This document shows, piece by piece, positions 1 to 11,039 of a DNA stretch of 64,000 nt. This DNA is from Homarus americanus (lineage: Eukaryota; Arthropoda; Malacostraca; Decapoda; Nephropidae): positions 3,101,353 to 3,165,352 of the forward strand of contig NW_024737068.1 of NCBI RefSeq assembly GCF_018991925.1, given 5' to 3'. Position numbers and translations under genes: made by a program. Every line of letters begins with the position of its first letter. The stretch's first letter is position 1. The notes beneath the pieces were generated by a model. It made no database searches. It was not told the origin of the DNA and saw only the letters and a program-made list of their open reading frames with translations.

Positions 1-63
1 CACCCTATATGTGAACCAGTTTCTTCCTATCTCCCTCCTAAACCTAAACTTATCCAACTTAAA

Positions 64-1176
64 TCAGTTGCTTCGAGTCCTATCCTGCTCGGATATTATA
101 AGAACTTTATCTATATCTCCTTTATTGATTCCTTTCACCCACTTGAATACTTCTATCATACCTCCCCGCACTCTATGTCTTTCTAGGCAATACGGCCTGA
201 CTAGCACAAGATATAGTTGCAATAAGACCTCTGCACTCTTATTACTTACACTTCTAGATATAAAAACCAAAACTCTGTTTGCCTTATTTCGAACATTAAC
301 GCACTGTTTTCTAGGCCGTAGGTCCGGGCTTACAAGTACCCCTAGCTCTCTTTCACAAGTCGACTTCTCTAGGTTGATGTTGTTAAGGCTGTACACATTG
401 ACAGTATTTGTTCTTCCAATATTAAGTACGCTGCACTTGCTGGTGTTGAATTTCATTTGCCATTGTTCAGACCACCCCTGCAGTGTATTTAGATCCTCCT
501 GTAATGCATTTGCATCGTGCTCTGAATTAATCTGCCGCCCTATTTTGGTGTCATCCGCAAACTTGCTTATGTCACTGCTGATCCCAGTATCTAGATCGTT
601 CATGTAAATTATGAACAAGAGTGGGCTTAGTACTGACCCCTGGGGAACCCCACTGGTTTCACTGCCCCACTCAGATTTAACACCATCTACGCTGACCCTC
701 TGCGTTTTATTGGTGAGCCATGATTTTATCCAATTTAAAACTTTCCCCTCGCTACCATGAGCCTTAATTTTTCTCAGAAGCCTCTGATGCGGTACTCTGT
801 CAAATGTTTTGCTAAAGTCTAAGTAAATAACATCGTAATTTTTGTCATTATCTACTACCTCGAAGACTTTCCTAAAAAACGTCAGCAGATTTGTTAGACA
901 AGATTTTCCCTTTGTAAACCCATGTTGAGAGTCGTAGATTAATTTGCTTTTCTCTAAATGCGATCGGATGCTATCTGCTATAATTGATTCAAGAAATTTC
1001 CCCACTACTGACGTCAAACTGATCGGCCGGTAATTTGATGCTGATGCTCTGTCTCCCTTTTTGAATATGGGTACTACATTTGCCTGTTTCCACAAGTCTT
1101 GCACAGCTCTGGTGTCTAATGATTTTGTAAATAAATTTACAAGGGGTTCGCTAATCTGTTCCCTACACTCTTTCAA
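64..1176 (-). pseudogene. CR1-like reverse transcriptase domain (copy A)
   Basis: This 370-codon open stretch covers most of the RT. Visible blocks are NYRPISLTSVVGK (about residues 48-60), QHGFTKGKSCLTNLL (85-98), motif A with catalytic D120 in [35 protein letters not shown] (176-195), and FADD (206-209) holding the motif C aspartates. The C-terminus is shortened: the segment that normally follows LVRP is missing and reading jumps to a VRGGMIEVFKWVKG block. In an intact element this enzyme copies RNA at a nicked target. Here it is separated by a stop and frameshifts from the endonuclease part upstream, so it is a pseudogene. The family call is firm. The assignment to CR1 rather than a close relative rests on the C-terminal blocks. 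Confidence 0.9.
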
Positions 1177-1323
1177 GACTCTAGGGAAAATTTAATCCGG
1201 CCCTGGGGATTTTGTCTTCTTTAGTTTATTTATCTTCTTAAGAACATCCTCTTTTCTGATAGTGATATTCTTTAATTTCTCTTCTTCCTTTCCCCTAAAT
1301 ATCAGTACCACCTCTGGAATTTC

Positions 1324-1653
1324 CTAGCAAATTTCTTCTGTGAAAACTGATAAGAAGTAGTTGTTCAATGCTTTGCTTATTTCCTCACTGCCATTTATCA
1401 CTTCTCCCCTCCCTGACTTTAAAGGCCCAACTTTGTCCTTGACTTTTGTCCTATATACCTGGAAAAATCCCTTGGGATTCGCCTTGGATTCTCTTGCTAT
1501 TTTGACTTCATAGTCTCTCTTTGCTTTCTTTACATTTTTCTTAACATTCCTAGATAGTTCATTATACCTATTTCTGAGCTGCGCCTCTCCTCCCTTTAAT
1601 TTCTTATATATTGCTTTCTTTATTCCTATTTCATGTTTAAGTTTTCTGGTCAT
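1324..1653 (-). pseudogene. Linker/RT N-terminal region of CR1 copy A
   Basis: This 109-codon fragment carries the basic region between endonuclease and RT seen in all copies here. It has a KAKRDYEVKIARESKANPK block, then FFQVYRTK, and ends in NNYFLSVFTEE, which matches the NKYFSTVFTTE block of the other subfamily. It is separated from the RT fragment by stops in the roughly 150 bp between them. It has no catalytic residues of its own and serves to show collinearity of the element. Confidence 0.75.
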
Positions 1654-1809
1654 CCACCTTGGCTCATTCTTATTTGACCAAATTTTTCTGTATGGTATAT
1701 TTTGTTCTTGTGCTTTATGAAGTATACTAGTGAATATATTATAGTCATGATCGATTGTTGTGTCATCTATGACCTCACCCCTTCCTACTGGGGACTGACG
1801 TGACTGTTC

Positions 1810-2628
1810 CTAGGTGACCTCACCTAGGTACCTTCTTAATCCCTGATAATCCACCAACCGAAAGTTTATGACTCTGACCATATTGTCATTGTTATTTGTT
1901 TCCCAATTTAGGGTGAACCTGATTTCTCTGTGATCACTGTTACCTAGTTCTTCCCCCACTGTGATATCTCTGATAATATTTTCTTTATTTGTTAACACAA
2001 GGTCTAATATATTGTCACCTCTAGTAGGTTCTGTAATTACTTGTTTCAAAAAATTGTCCTGTACTGCGTCTAGGAAGTCTTCAGATTCATAGTCACCTAC
2101 AATGTTGTCCCAGTCAATATTTCTGAAGTTGAAATCCCCCATAATGCATAGGTTGTTATATTTTGCTGCCCTACTCATTTCCTGCCATATGGGCTGAGCT
2201 GCTTCTTTGCCCAGACTTGGGGGCCTGTAAATCACTCCCATAATCAGTTTTTCTCTTCCTTCCGTGATTTCTACCCATACAGACTCGGTTCCCATTTCAC
2301 CCTTAATTGAATTATTAATACAACATTTTAATGTACCCTTCTCTGTGGTACTCTGATAAAAAAATTTGCTCGCCAGATTCATCCAAGTTTCGGTGATTGC
2401 TATGACGTCTACATTCTCGGTACATACATCCGCTCTCAGCAAGTCTATTTTATTTCTAACGCTCCTACTGTTTGTATAATATACATTTAAGCCTACCCTT
2501 CCCTGGTCCTGTTTTACCCCTTGTCCTGAGTGAGTAATTTTACTTCCCAGGACCTGCTTGTTTTTTGTTCCCACTTTCCCCGACCTCTCTCTACTGGCGA
2601 AACCCCCCCTGTGGAGTGACAATATCAC
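1810..2628 (-). pseudogene. CR1-like AP endonuclease domain (copy A)
   Basis: The open stretch encodes an exonuclease-endonuclease-phosphatase type domain. It shows the N-terminal block LNVYYTNSRSVRNKID, AITETWMN (the catalytic Glu position), GVIYRPP, then MGDFNFRNIDWDN and NSDHREIRF (the C-terminal Asp-His pair). In LINEs this domain nicks target DNA to prime reverse transcription. Part of the middle is lost: after the ETW block the reading goes directly to a shortened FFYQSTTEKG stretch where other copies have the HTDRQTRKGGG region, so about 30 residues are missing. It lies directly 3' of ORF1, the usual LINE order. Confidence 0.87.
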
Positions 2629-3402
2629 TCTCCAGGGATGCAGACAACGTCTTTATCCCCGCACGAGACAAGTGTACTCCGCCACGACTGTACAGGTAGT
2701 CGTTGCCATAGAATCGTTGCCAGCTATCAATGAATGCCCAACCATTGTTTGCACAATGTTTTTCCAGTCGGCAATTTATAGCAATTGCCCTGGACAGCCA
2801 TTCACGACCAACCCCTCTTCTAGGCAAGACACCACATACTATCGGGATCCCTCCCCTATCTCTAATCTTCCCCAGCGCCTCCCTATACCTCTTGAAAAGT
2901 TCCTCACTTTCCTATGTCGTTTCCTCCCACACTAAGACACACCACTGGATTGGTACCCTCCCCTGACAAAACCCTGTCTTACCTCTCAGCTACACGCCCT
3001 ATCCAAGCCCCAGGAAAACACACCCTAGTCCTACGTTTCCTATCTCTTGTACAAAAAGTCCTATGTAAAAACCTCAACTTTCTGTCCCGCACTACCACGA
3101 CCTTACCTCTGGGCAGGGTTTGTACAACTGCCCTTTCCTCTACCTGCACCACACTTTCCTGCCTCTTCTCTTCCTCGCCAGCTTGCCCCAGCACCTGGTA
3201 GGGGTTCCTACATTCCACACCCTGGTCAGCTTTCCTGAGCCTGACCCTAGTCCCCTTAGAGACAACCACTCTGCACGCCTGCTCCTCCTTCACAGGTGTC
3301 CTGCTAGGCAGGACACCTACCTGAAGGAGTTCAGTCCTAAGGGCTTCATTTTCCCCCTTTAGAGTGTCAACCTCACTCCTCAACTGCCCCAGCTGCCTTA
3401 GC

Positions 3403-3669
3403 GAATCCAGGTAAAAAAGTCACAGGTAAAAAAGTCACAGAAAAACAGTCACAGGAAAAAAAGTCACAGGAAAAAAGTCACAGGAAAAAAGAAAAGTTAA
3501 CTATCGAATTCTCACATTTTTAAGGTTAATATGTCAATCAGTTTCAGTAACCTAACCTAACCTAACCTTTATTACCGGCCACCATAAATTAATTGTGACT
3601 TTTTTTCCTAGCCAAAATTGTGACTTTTTTTCTGTGACTTTTTTTCCTGTGACTTTATTACCGGCCACC
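3403..3669. mobile_element. 267-bp foldback/MITE-like element in ORF1 of CR1 copy A
   Basis: The insertion is flanked by an 8-bp direct repeat, GCCTTAGC, at 3395-3402 and 3670-3677. The corresponding uninterrupted site is seen in CR1 copy B near 15805. The ends are inverted relative to each other (GGTAAAAAAGTCACAG against GGTAATAAAGTCACAG on the other strand). The interior repeats a GTCACAGGAAAAAA motif about five times on the left and its complement on the right, so the whole insert can fold back. Four CCTAA units lie in the middle. No coding capacity. An 8-bp duplication would suit a hAT or P-type non-autonomous element, but the superfamily is not established. Confidence 0.75.
3548..3567 (+). 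repeat. Four CCTAA units (telomere-like) inside the foldback element
   Basis: Four exact TAACC units. The complement TTAGG is the canonical arthropod telomere repeat. It lies inside the 267-bp foldback insert, so it probably travelled with that element and does not mark an old chromosome end. Confidence 0.8.
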
Positions 3670-3852
3670 GCCTTAGCAGAGTGGCCAAGAGGTCGTCTTT
3701 CCCCACACTACTCTCCTCTTCCCCCAAGACACAACGATCCAAGGCGGCCATTTTCCTTGGTCACTACGGGAGAACTTGGGAGCACGTCCTTCCCCTAGCT
3801 TGGTCAGGTAGCAACTGAGCTGGGTCAGATAGCAACATGTTACCTACACACA

Positions 3853-4018
3853 TGGACAGGCCTTAAGGGCACTCAACAGGTAAATATCGGTCCCTGAGAA
3901 TTGACAATAAACAACATTAATAAATTATTTACTCCACCATGAACAGGCCTTAAGGTATTCAACAAATTAATATCAGTCCCTGAGCACTGGGAATAAACGA
4001 TATTAAGAGAATTATTAA
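3853..4018 (+). repeat. Two-copy tandem repeat, unit about 87 bp
   Basis: Two diverged units each begin GGACAGGCCTTAAGG / GAACAGGCCTTAAGG and continue through a CAACA..TAA.ATC.GTCCCTGAG block, then AATAAAC.A.ATTAA. The unit boundary is near 3939/3940. It lies just 5' of CR1 copy A on that element's strand, so it could be flanking host repeat or part of the element's 5' region. No coding signal. Confidence 0.7.
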
Positions 4019-4496
4019 CTAAATACACACTCTAAATATACCTTACATTATTTCCCGTAATATGCTTCACCCAACTCAACATACACCAATAATAAGGGAG
4101 ATAAAATGCTTCTCTAGGTATTCACTAGACTCCTGTTCACAGAGTGTGACCGTTCATTCAATCAGAATGCCTCAGTTTATACTCAGTACATCCATGGGCG
4201 GAATGTAAGAGGGGGGTTTCTCTCAAGCTGCCCCCCCCTTGTCTTACTCATACTTCTCTTGTATTAGTTCCTTCAACTGTTCTTTCTACCTATTTCAGTT
4301 CAATGGTTACTACATAACCTCAGTTCTTTGGGAGCATGGCGAGGGTCTAGGGCACATGGGTATTGTAATTCTGATATTAAGTCACTTGGACGGAAATAAA
4401 GGTGAAATACTGCAGGAAAATGAATACCCCTAATGTAATCTAAGAAAAGGTTTATTAATATGAAATCAAAGTAGGGAAAAAGATATCATTAACATA

Positions 4497-5060
4497 CAAC
4501 TCCAAGGTGCAACTCCTCGGCTTTACTGAACTGCAATTTACTCAAATACTGTACTCTTATTACTCACAACCTTGCTGGTGTTACATTACATTACAGTTAC
4601 AAGGATCCATTCCTTGGCTTCTCTCACATGTCATTCCAAGTGGGTACTCTGGCTTCTCCCACATTACTGGTGATACATTTCATTAACAGTTACCAGGATC
4701 AACTCCATGGCTTTACTCAACTGCTCACCCAAGTGAGTACCTTACTTCTCACACATTACTGGTGGTACATGACAAACTTACATATGATACCTTCACAGAC
4801 TGTTGGTAGTGCATATGAGATGCACTCACAACACACACCACGTTAATACTTAAACCAACAATTTTACAGGGACTCAACTGCAATCCCACATGGATACTTT
4901 TACTTCATACCACATCACTGGCAGCACATAACATTACAAACAGTTACAAGACAACTTACATGGGGTATTTCACTATAACTGTTGGTAGTACATATGAGAT
5001 GTACTCACAAAACACAACACGTTATTCCTGAAACCAACAACTTATACATGGGTTCACTAC
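4497..5060 (+). repeat. Degenerate tandem array, unit about 90 bp
   Basis: Units with a recurring block (GTTAC.AGGATC.A.TCC, then GGCTT, then GTGGGTAC/GTGAGTAC, then CACATTACTGGTG.TACAT) recur at about 93 bp. A longer block, TGTTGGTAGTGCATATGAGA, recurs 179 bp later at 4801 and 4980, close to two units. Divergence is substantial. There is no open reading frame of interest. It looks like a decayed minisatellite. Confidence 0.6.
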
Positions 5061-6440
5061 CCAACATGGGATAATCATATTCCAGAATTATCCCCCAAAC
5101 CATATACAACAAACACTGTGGACCATAACTTCCAGGAGCGTCCCAGGGTAGGACACTAGTGGCTCACAACTGACGACCGTTGTTGTGGTCGGTTGTACTC
5201 CGACACGTGGCGGGTCTGGGGTCCAGCCCCACGATGTTGATTTGCAGTTTATTAGGCCGAATCAACGACATCGTCCCTATATCGCTCACTGCTAGGTAGC
5301 CACCGACTCCGGGCAGCCGGTGAGTGTTCAAAATAATCCACCCACTGTACCTGGGGAACAACGGGAGAGGGCAGCGTCACGGGAAGCTCTCTCCACATGA
5401 ACATGAACATGAAATGCTAGTGACAGGGGGGAAGGAGGTTCAGGGAAAGAATAAAGAGAGGATTGAAGTGAATGACAGAAATTACAAACAAACCAACTGT
5501 TTCACATCCAAAGATGACCCTCAGTTGACAAAGGTCTGGCGAATTACTAAAGTCGATTTAATAAACTAATTCAAGATTGAGCTTGCCAGTAGAAAGAGGA
5601 ATAAAAAGGTATTGACAACTGCCTTCGAAGGCGGGACTTACTGGGAGGGATCCTAGGTGTAAACGTTGGGGAGGGAAAAGCGCCTTTCTTCTTAGGGATA
5701 GCTAACCAGCTACCCATTCATGTTTTGCGGGCGTGTAGTATAATAAGAATCCTCAGAGTTAAAACAGACTAGTAGTCAATGTGACCATGACAGGAAAGAG
5801 AGGAGAACATCAGCTGAGGGAATGGTTCTATTTTCCCGTCCGGAACCTAATACTTCTAACTGCCCGGAGCCACGTGGTGTTGTGACGGCACGTGGGAAGA
5901 ACTGATCAACCACTGCTGATGCTGGTCCCACGTAGTTTCCGTTGTCGGGACCACTCGTTCCCTCCAGGGATCCCAGCTAACCTTACTAACCCGTGACAAG
6001 CCTACTCTGATCGTTCCAATTGTGACAATCGCCAATCATCAATCATCAACGGCAGTCATCAATCGCAGTCAAGTGGGTTCTGACGAAAACCTTGTTATAC
6101 TGCAATGTAGCAAACACAGGTGACTAGACCACGTGACCGTTTTGTCCTGTCTGAACGCACAGCCCACCTTGTCTCTTCAAGCTCTGTCGCCCAACTGACC
6201 GTTGGCCGGCCTTGACCCCTTCGGGCTGCTTAGGCCACGTGACCATACTTTTCCCATAAATAATATCTTTGTTGGGACATACGTAACATTATTCAGACTA
6301 AGAAACGATCTACAATAACTTCAAATTTAATAATAGTCCCTTAACTTCATGAATTGCGTGCATATTAATTCAATAAAGTACATTAAATATTATAAAAGCC
6401 TAATTCAAAATGCTCTCACTATGTAGTGTGCCGGAGCCAC
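5061..6440. other. Unassigned stretch
   Basis: I see no recognisable gene, RNA gene or element here. Short open frames (for example 5164-5361 minus, 5324-5569 plus) show no known motif. The base composition is ordinary and there are no long repeats. Confidence 0.5.
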
Positions 6441-6533
6441 CGTCGCCCGGTCCTGGTCACCGAGAATTGAATGACTCAGCGTATCGCCATCATTGATATT
6501 TACGTCTATCACACCGAAATTTCTGAATATCCC

Positions 6534-6536
<3 letters not shown>

Positions 6537-6625
<89 letters not shown>
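6537..6625. repeat. (TA)n tract, about 44 units, left end of PLE-1
   Basis: Uninterrupted TA dinucleotides for about 89 bp. It directly abuts the inverted terminal copy of the Penelope-like element at 6626-6735, the same arrangement as at 16119, 18884 and 23274. Confidence 0.95.
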
Positions 6626-6629
<4 letters not shown>

Positions 6630-6735
6630 CAAGTAGATCCACAATGGAAACGTGGATAAGATGAATCTTGATAAAATCACACATGAAAAAGGGAAACAAT
6701 GGAACACCTTAGCTTTCGTCTACTCAAACTAGGAA
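6626..6735 (-). mobile_element. PLE-1 terminal (pLTR-like) sequence, inverted copy
   Basis: On the minus strand this reads GACGAAAGCTAAGGTGTTCC, then CATTGTTTCCC and TGTGTGATTT, before running into the TA tract. The same series occurs on the plus strand at 16073-16118 (GACGAAAGCTAAGGTTCTCC, CATTGTTTTC, TGTGTGATTTA), also ending in a TA tract. Penelope-like elements commonly have terminal copies in inverted or direct orientation. The CTGAAGA half of the hammerhead-like core present at 16055 is missing from this copy. Confidence 0.7.
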
Positions 6736-6899
6736 AGTTCCTACATTTAAGAATATTTTGACTGCCTTATCGCAATGACTTTGTCCCGTTCGTTCAGTCC
6801 CTTAAATGATTAATCATTAATGTTGTTTTTAAGTATGACTCAACTATTACTAATATATTAATCAAGAATAGCCCAACCTTGAATGTAAATTGAAGTGTT

Positions 6900-7253
6900 T
6901 ACTGCATTCCATGGAGCAATTGCTATGGAAATTATATAGGTCAGACTGGGAAAGCATTGCAACTAAGAATTAAACAGCACAAGTACAATATTAGAACAGA
7001 ATCTGAAAGCACTGCACTGTTCGTTCATATAAGGAACAATAATCATCCCATATATTGCGAAAACAGTTTAGAAGTGTATAAATCATCATGTGCCACTAAA
7101 AGACTTCTGGTTGAAGTAAGTTTGATTAGAGAATTGAATTCTATAAACCTTAGTGATGGTCAGTCCAAAACTGATAATATGTTAAACAAATTTATTTGTC
7201 AATGGCCCAAGGTTAAAAATGCTTTGAAAGCGTTTGGGGTAGATGTAGGATAG
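6900..7253 (+). pseudogene. Penelope-like GIY-YIG endonuclease C-terminus (PLE-1)
   Basis: The plus-strand frame reads VYCIPWSNCYGNYIGQTGK, then LQLRIKQHKYNIRT, FVHIRNNNHPIYCEN, and ends KNALKAFGVDVG. The Y-I-G block preceded by Cys residues and followed by the R-HK-R helix is the GIY-YIG nuclease fused to the RT of Penelope-like elements. The RT part is absent: upstream sequence back to 6735 has no RT motif, so the copy is internally deleted or 5' truncated. After the stop at 7253 the element's 3' region continues to about 7335, is interrupted by CR1 copy B, and resumes at 15946. Confidence 0.85.
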
Positions 7254-7401
7254 AAGATTAGTGGGACTCATATATTTTGCCTGACTTAGCATGACTAGTT
7301 ACGTCGCCCTTTCTTTTAAGCTTCTCTTTTGTTTACATAAGAAAATAAGGAATCTGCAATAGGCCGGTTGGCCTGTGCATGGCAGCTCCTGTCGAGAGTT
7401 A

Positions 7402-8013
7402 CTACCACTGTCTATCATCCATGAATCTATCTAGCCTCCTTTTAAAACTTTCCAGCGTTCCAGCACTTACTACAAAGTTGCTAAACTTGTTCCACTCGTC
7501 CACCACCCTATTTGTGAATATGTTCCCTCCTATCTCCCTCCTAAACCTAAACTTATCCAACTTAAATCCGTTGCTTCGAGTCCTATCCTGCTCGGATATT
7601 ATAAGAACTTTATCAATATCGCCTTTATTGATTCCTTTCACCCACTTAAATACTTCTATCATATCTCCCCGCACTCTTCATCTTTCTAGGGAATGCAAGT
7701 TTAGTTTCTTTAACTTATCTTGATATGAAAGGTTTCTGAGTTCCGGAATCATTTTCGTCATTCTTAGCTGCACTGACTCCAGTGAATTGATATCCATTCA
7801 ATAATAAGGGCTCTAGAACTGAACTGCATAATCGAGGTGCGGCCTGACTAGCGCAAGAAATAGTTGCAATAAGACCTCTGCACTCTTATTACTTACACTT
7901 CTAGATATAAAATCTAATACTCTGTTTGCCTTATTTCGAACATTAATGCACTGTTTTCTAGGCCGTAGGTCCGGGCTTACAAGTACCCCTAAGTCTCTTT
8001 CACAAGTCGACTT
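7402..8013 (-). pseudogene. RT C-terminus of CR1 copy B, 3' part
   Basis: Two open pieces encode the conserved CR1 tail. One is CERDLGVLVSPDLRPRKQC followed by RNKANRVLDFISRSVSNKS, then LVRPHLDYAVQF. The other is RGDMIEVFKWVKGINKGDID, then RTRSNGFKLDKFRFRREIGG and NRVVDEWNKFSNFVVSAGT. A frameshift separates them. The reading continues across the CR1-C insertion into 12045 onward. Confidence 0.85.
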
Positions 8014-8081
8014 AAGAACATAAGAACATAAGAATGGAGGAAACTGCAGCGGGCCTATTGGCCCATACTGGGCAGTCCCGT

Positions 8082-9708
8082 TTACACCCAACCCCTATTG
8101 CTAATATGAGCATCCAACCTATGTTTGAAGCAATTCAGCGTATTCGAGTTAATGATGATATTTGGTAACTTGTTCCATTCATCCACTACTCTGTTTCCAA
8201 ACCAGTGTTTACCTATTTCACGCCTAAATCTAAATTTGTCTAACTTAAAACCATTGTTACGAGTTCGCTCCTGGTTGGATAATTTGAGTACCTTTGTAAT
8301 GTCCCCTTTGTTTAGCCCTGCCTTCCACTTATACACCTCTATATCAGGGGTCGCCCCTCGCTCTACGTCTCTCGAGGGAGTGCAAATTAAGATGCTTTTA
8401 ACCTGTCTCTATACTCAAGGTTCTAATGCCCGGATTAGTCTTGTTCTCCTCTGAATTCTTTCCAAGGATTCTATATCCATTCTGGTAATACGGTGACCAG
8501 AACTGAACTGCGTAATCCAGGTGTGGTCTCACAAGAGCAAGATACAGTTTTAGGATGACCTCACTAGTCTTGTAACTAACACTCCTTTGTATGAACCCAA
8601 GTACTTTATTAGCCTTGTTACGAGCAAAAACACATTGTTTACTTGGCTTAAGGTTCCTACTTATCATTACTCCTAAATCTCTCTCGCAGTCGGATTTCTC
8701 TATGGCATCGTTGTTCATCTGGTATCTGGTTTCCCTGTTTACATCTCCTATACTGAGTACTTTACATTTGTCCAAGTTGAATTTCATCTGCCATTTTTCA
8801 GACCATTCGAAAAATTTGTTTAGATCTTCCTGTAGTTTTGCTGAGTCCTCGTCAGATTTGATAACACGTCCTATTTTAATGTCATCAGCAAATTTACTTA
8901 TGTTGCTGTCTATGCCGATATCTATGTCGTTTATGTATATAATAAATAATAATGGTCCAAGCACTGAGCCTTGGGGAACTCCACTTGTGACGTTGCTCCA
9001 ATGGGACATAGTGCCGTTAATGCTCACTCGCTGTTTCCTGTCCTGTAACCACGCCCTAATCCATTTAAGGATGTCACCTTTGATGCCATGAGCTTCTACT
9101 TTTCTAATTAGTCTTTCGTGGGGGACTCTGTCGGCTTTGCTAAATGAGATATAACACATCATAATTGTGCCCTCGTCCACTGATTCGCTGAAAAAACTGA
9201 TGAAAAGAATGTTAATAGATTAGTTTTAGCAAGAACGTCCGCTTGTGAAGCCATGCTGGGAATCATTGATCAATCGGTGCTTCTCCAGGTGATTTCGAAC
9301 AGAGTTTGAAATGATTGCTTCCAGTAATTTGCCTACTATTGATGTTAGACTGATTGGGCGGTAGTTAGAGGATAGTGATCTATCCCCCTTCTTGAAAATC
9401 GGTATTACATTCGCTATCCTCCAGGATTCTGGTACTACACCTGTTTTTAAGGACATGTTAAACAACTCTGCTAAGGGCATACTAAGCTCTTCCTTACATT
9501 CCTTTAATACTCTGGCAAATATCTCATCAGGACCAGGTGACTTATTAGGCTTTAGTTTGTCTATTTGCTTACTAACATCGTTACTAGTCACTACTATCTC
9601 ACTTAATTTGTTTTCACTATCTCTGAATAGAGTCGGTGCCTCGGGTATCGCGTTTAAATTTTCGGTGGTGAAAACTGTTGAAAAATATTTATTCAAATTA
9701 TTGCCCAT
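8082..9708 (-). pseudogene. Reverse transcriptase of CR1 copy C
   Basis: The fragments 9708-9226, 9180-8398 and 8336-8082 together cover NKYFSTVFTTENLN, the PNKSPGPDE block, IPIFKKGDRSLSSNYRPISL, QHGFTSGRSC, a damaged motif A (ISFSKADRVPHERL, with the D of LDFSKAFD lost), [44 protein letters not shown] and the QCVFARNKANKVLGF tail. Frameshifts lie near 9200 and 8390. Loss of the motif A Asp alone would inactivate it. Confidence 0.87.
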
Positions 9709-10960
9709 TTCTCCGTCATATCAGTGAGCCTGCCGGAGTCTGACCGTATTGGTCCAATCTTTTTCTCGTGTTTTAGTTTGATACATTTGGTGAACCTTGG
9801 GGTTTGTCTTCGCCTCCTTGCTATCCTTACTCCTGTTGTTCCTCTTGCTTTCCTTATCTCGGTTTTAACCCTTACTCGGCCACTACTCCCCATAATAGTC
9901 CCGAGGTGAATTTCGCCACGATTTATCTTTTCTACCTATAGCCTCTTCTTGGCCAATGATGTTCTTTTTAAAATAATTATTTATCCATTTAGGGTCATTG
10001 TTGTCTGATCTGGAGTTTTTTGTATGGTATGTTCTGCCTTTGTGCATTAAGTAACTCATTATTTAAATTGTCGTGGAACTTGGCAATCTCAGATCTCGTT
10101 ATCAGGTCTGTGTCATCTGTCAGGCTCACGGCCAAGCGCGACACACCCCTCTCTCAGCTGCCTCTTTAAACTGTCAAAGTTTGTCCTTCTGAAATCTGGT
10201 ACTTCAGTGGAATTTTCCTTACGTCTGCCCTGAAAATCTAACTGGAATCTAATTTTTTTGTGATCGCTGTTTGCAAGTTCGTTCCCTACCTCGACATTGC
10301 TAATGAGGTTTTCTCTGTTTGACAGAACTAAATCCAGTATATTATTACCCCGTGTGGGTTCGGTTATATGTTGACTTAGAAAACAGTCCTGGATCGTCTC
10401 GAGAAAATCCTCTGATTCACCGGAATTACCCGTAAGAACCGGTCAATCTGTTTGGCCAAGAGTTAAATCGCCTACTATACGAACTTTGTTGTGTGCTAAA
10501 ACCCTGCGCATTTCATCCCAGATAAGTCGCTCATTGACGCTATCAAGATTGGGGGTCTATATATTACTCTGTGGTTAATTTTCCCCGACCAAATAAGCTT
10601 AATTCTGCTCTAAGTGTTTCTGTATTCCTCTCCCAGTTTTTATTTCCTTATTTATTTCACCTTCAGATTATCCTAACATAGGTGCTACTCCGCCTCCTTT
10701 CCTGGTCTGCCTATGGGTATGGAACAGTTTGTAACCCACACAATTTGGTATTCGACTGGTAATTCACGTGTGTCTAGGTTGATCCATGTTTCAGTGAATG
10801 CAATTATATATCGATTTCTTCGGTACATACCAGGGCATATATCATGTCATTTTGTTTCTCATACTTCTACTGTTAGCGTAGTGCCATTTAAGTTAGTGGG
10901 TGTTCTGGTCCTTCCCTTACCCCGGCGTTTGGTTTTTAAACTCCCTGTCTGGTAGTTTGT
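9693..10960 (-). pseudogene. Endonuclease and linker of CR1 copy C (decayed)
   Basis: No long frame survives, but comparison with copy D (41864-42415 and 41180-41900) is collinear at the DNA level. Examples are the region for GNNILDLVL near 10335-10350, the NSDHKEIRF region near 10260, and the QTRKGGG region near 10700. Small indels have destroyed the frame throughout. The identification rests on alignment by eye to copy D and not on an intact domain. Confidence 0.7.
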
Positions 10961-11039
10961 CATCATTCCTAACACTATTTCCTATGTCTTTTCGCCTTAC
11001 ACCCGCTCCCTGCGATGCCACTCACCCCGTTGCCCCTAT

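Larger units (their letters stand above)
2591..3750 (-). pseudogene. CR1 ORF1 remnant: coiled coil plus SGNH esterase-like (copy A)
   Basis: ORF1 is present in pieces. The start codon lies at about 3748-3750. A coiled-coil piece (DTLKGENEALRTELLQVG) is near 3300-3380. A basic linker follows, then an esterase-like piece with RTRVCFPGA, and a C-terminal piece (2591-2827) with GVGREWLSRAIAINCRLEKH and a GGVHLSRAG block around the catalytic His. Esterase-bearing ORF1 proteins are known from CR1-like elements. The serine block is degraded and the first part is split by the foldback insertion, so no functional protein can be made. Copy D gives the intact version of the related subfamily. Confidence 0.8.
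1..3818 (-). mobile_element. CR1-like LINE copy A (subfamily II), 3' end cut by window start
   Basis: Read on the minus strand this is a non-LTR retrotransposon in the order 5' region, ORF1 (coiled coil plus SGNH esterase-like), AP endonuclease, reverse transcriptase. The protein segments resemble CR1-type LINEs: the RT has NYRPISLT, a QHGF block, FADD, and a C-terminal QC..RNKANRVL block. The 5' end is placed where similarity to copy B stops (a GGTCAGGTAGCA block near 3800-3818). The 3' end lies to the left of the window. Several frameshifts and a roughly 120-bp deletion in the RT C-terminus relative to copy B show that it is inactive. A foldback element interrupts ORF1 at 3403-3669. Confidence 0.88.

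Noticed and set aside
4497..5060. Possible CRISPR-like array
   Set aside because: Units are about 90 bp, degenerate along their whole length, with no constant repeat and unique spacer pattern, and the window is eukaryotic.
5164..5569. Small frames on both strands
   Set aside because: No motif, no codon pattern and no neighbours suggesting a gene.
6405..6707. Open frames made of Tyr-Ile repeats (also 18502-18999, 23135-23454, 51590-51946)
   Set aside because: They are translations of TA microsatellites and have no coding meaning.
8125..8454. Plus-strand 109-codon frame repeated at 39523 and 46398 (and 11-607, 8591-9091, 39988-40455)
   Set aside because: Conserved only because it is the antisense of the CR1 RT C-terminus, which has clear domain motifs on the minus strand.
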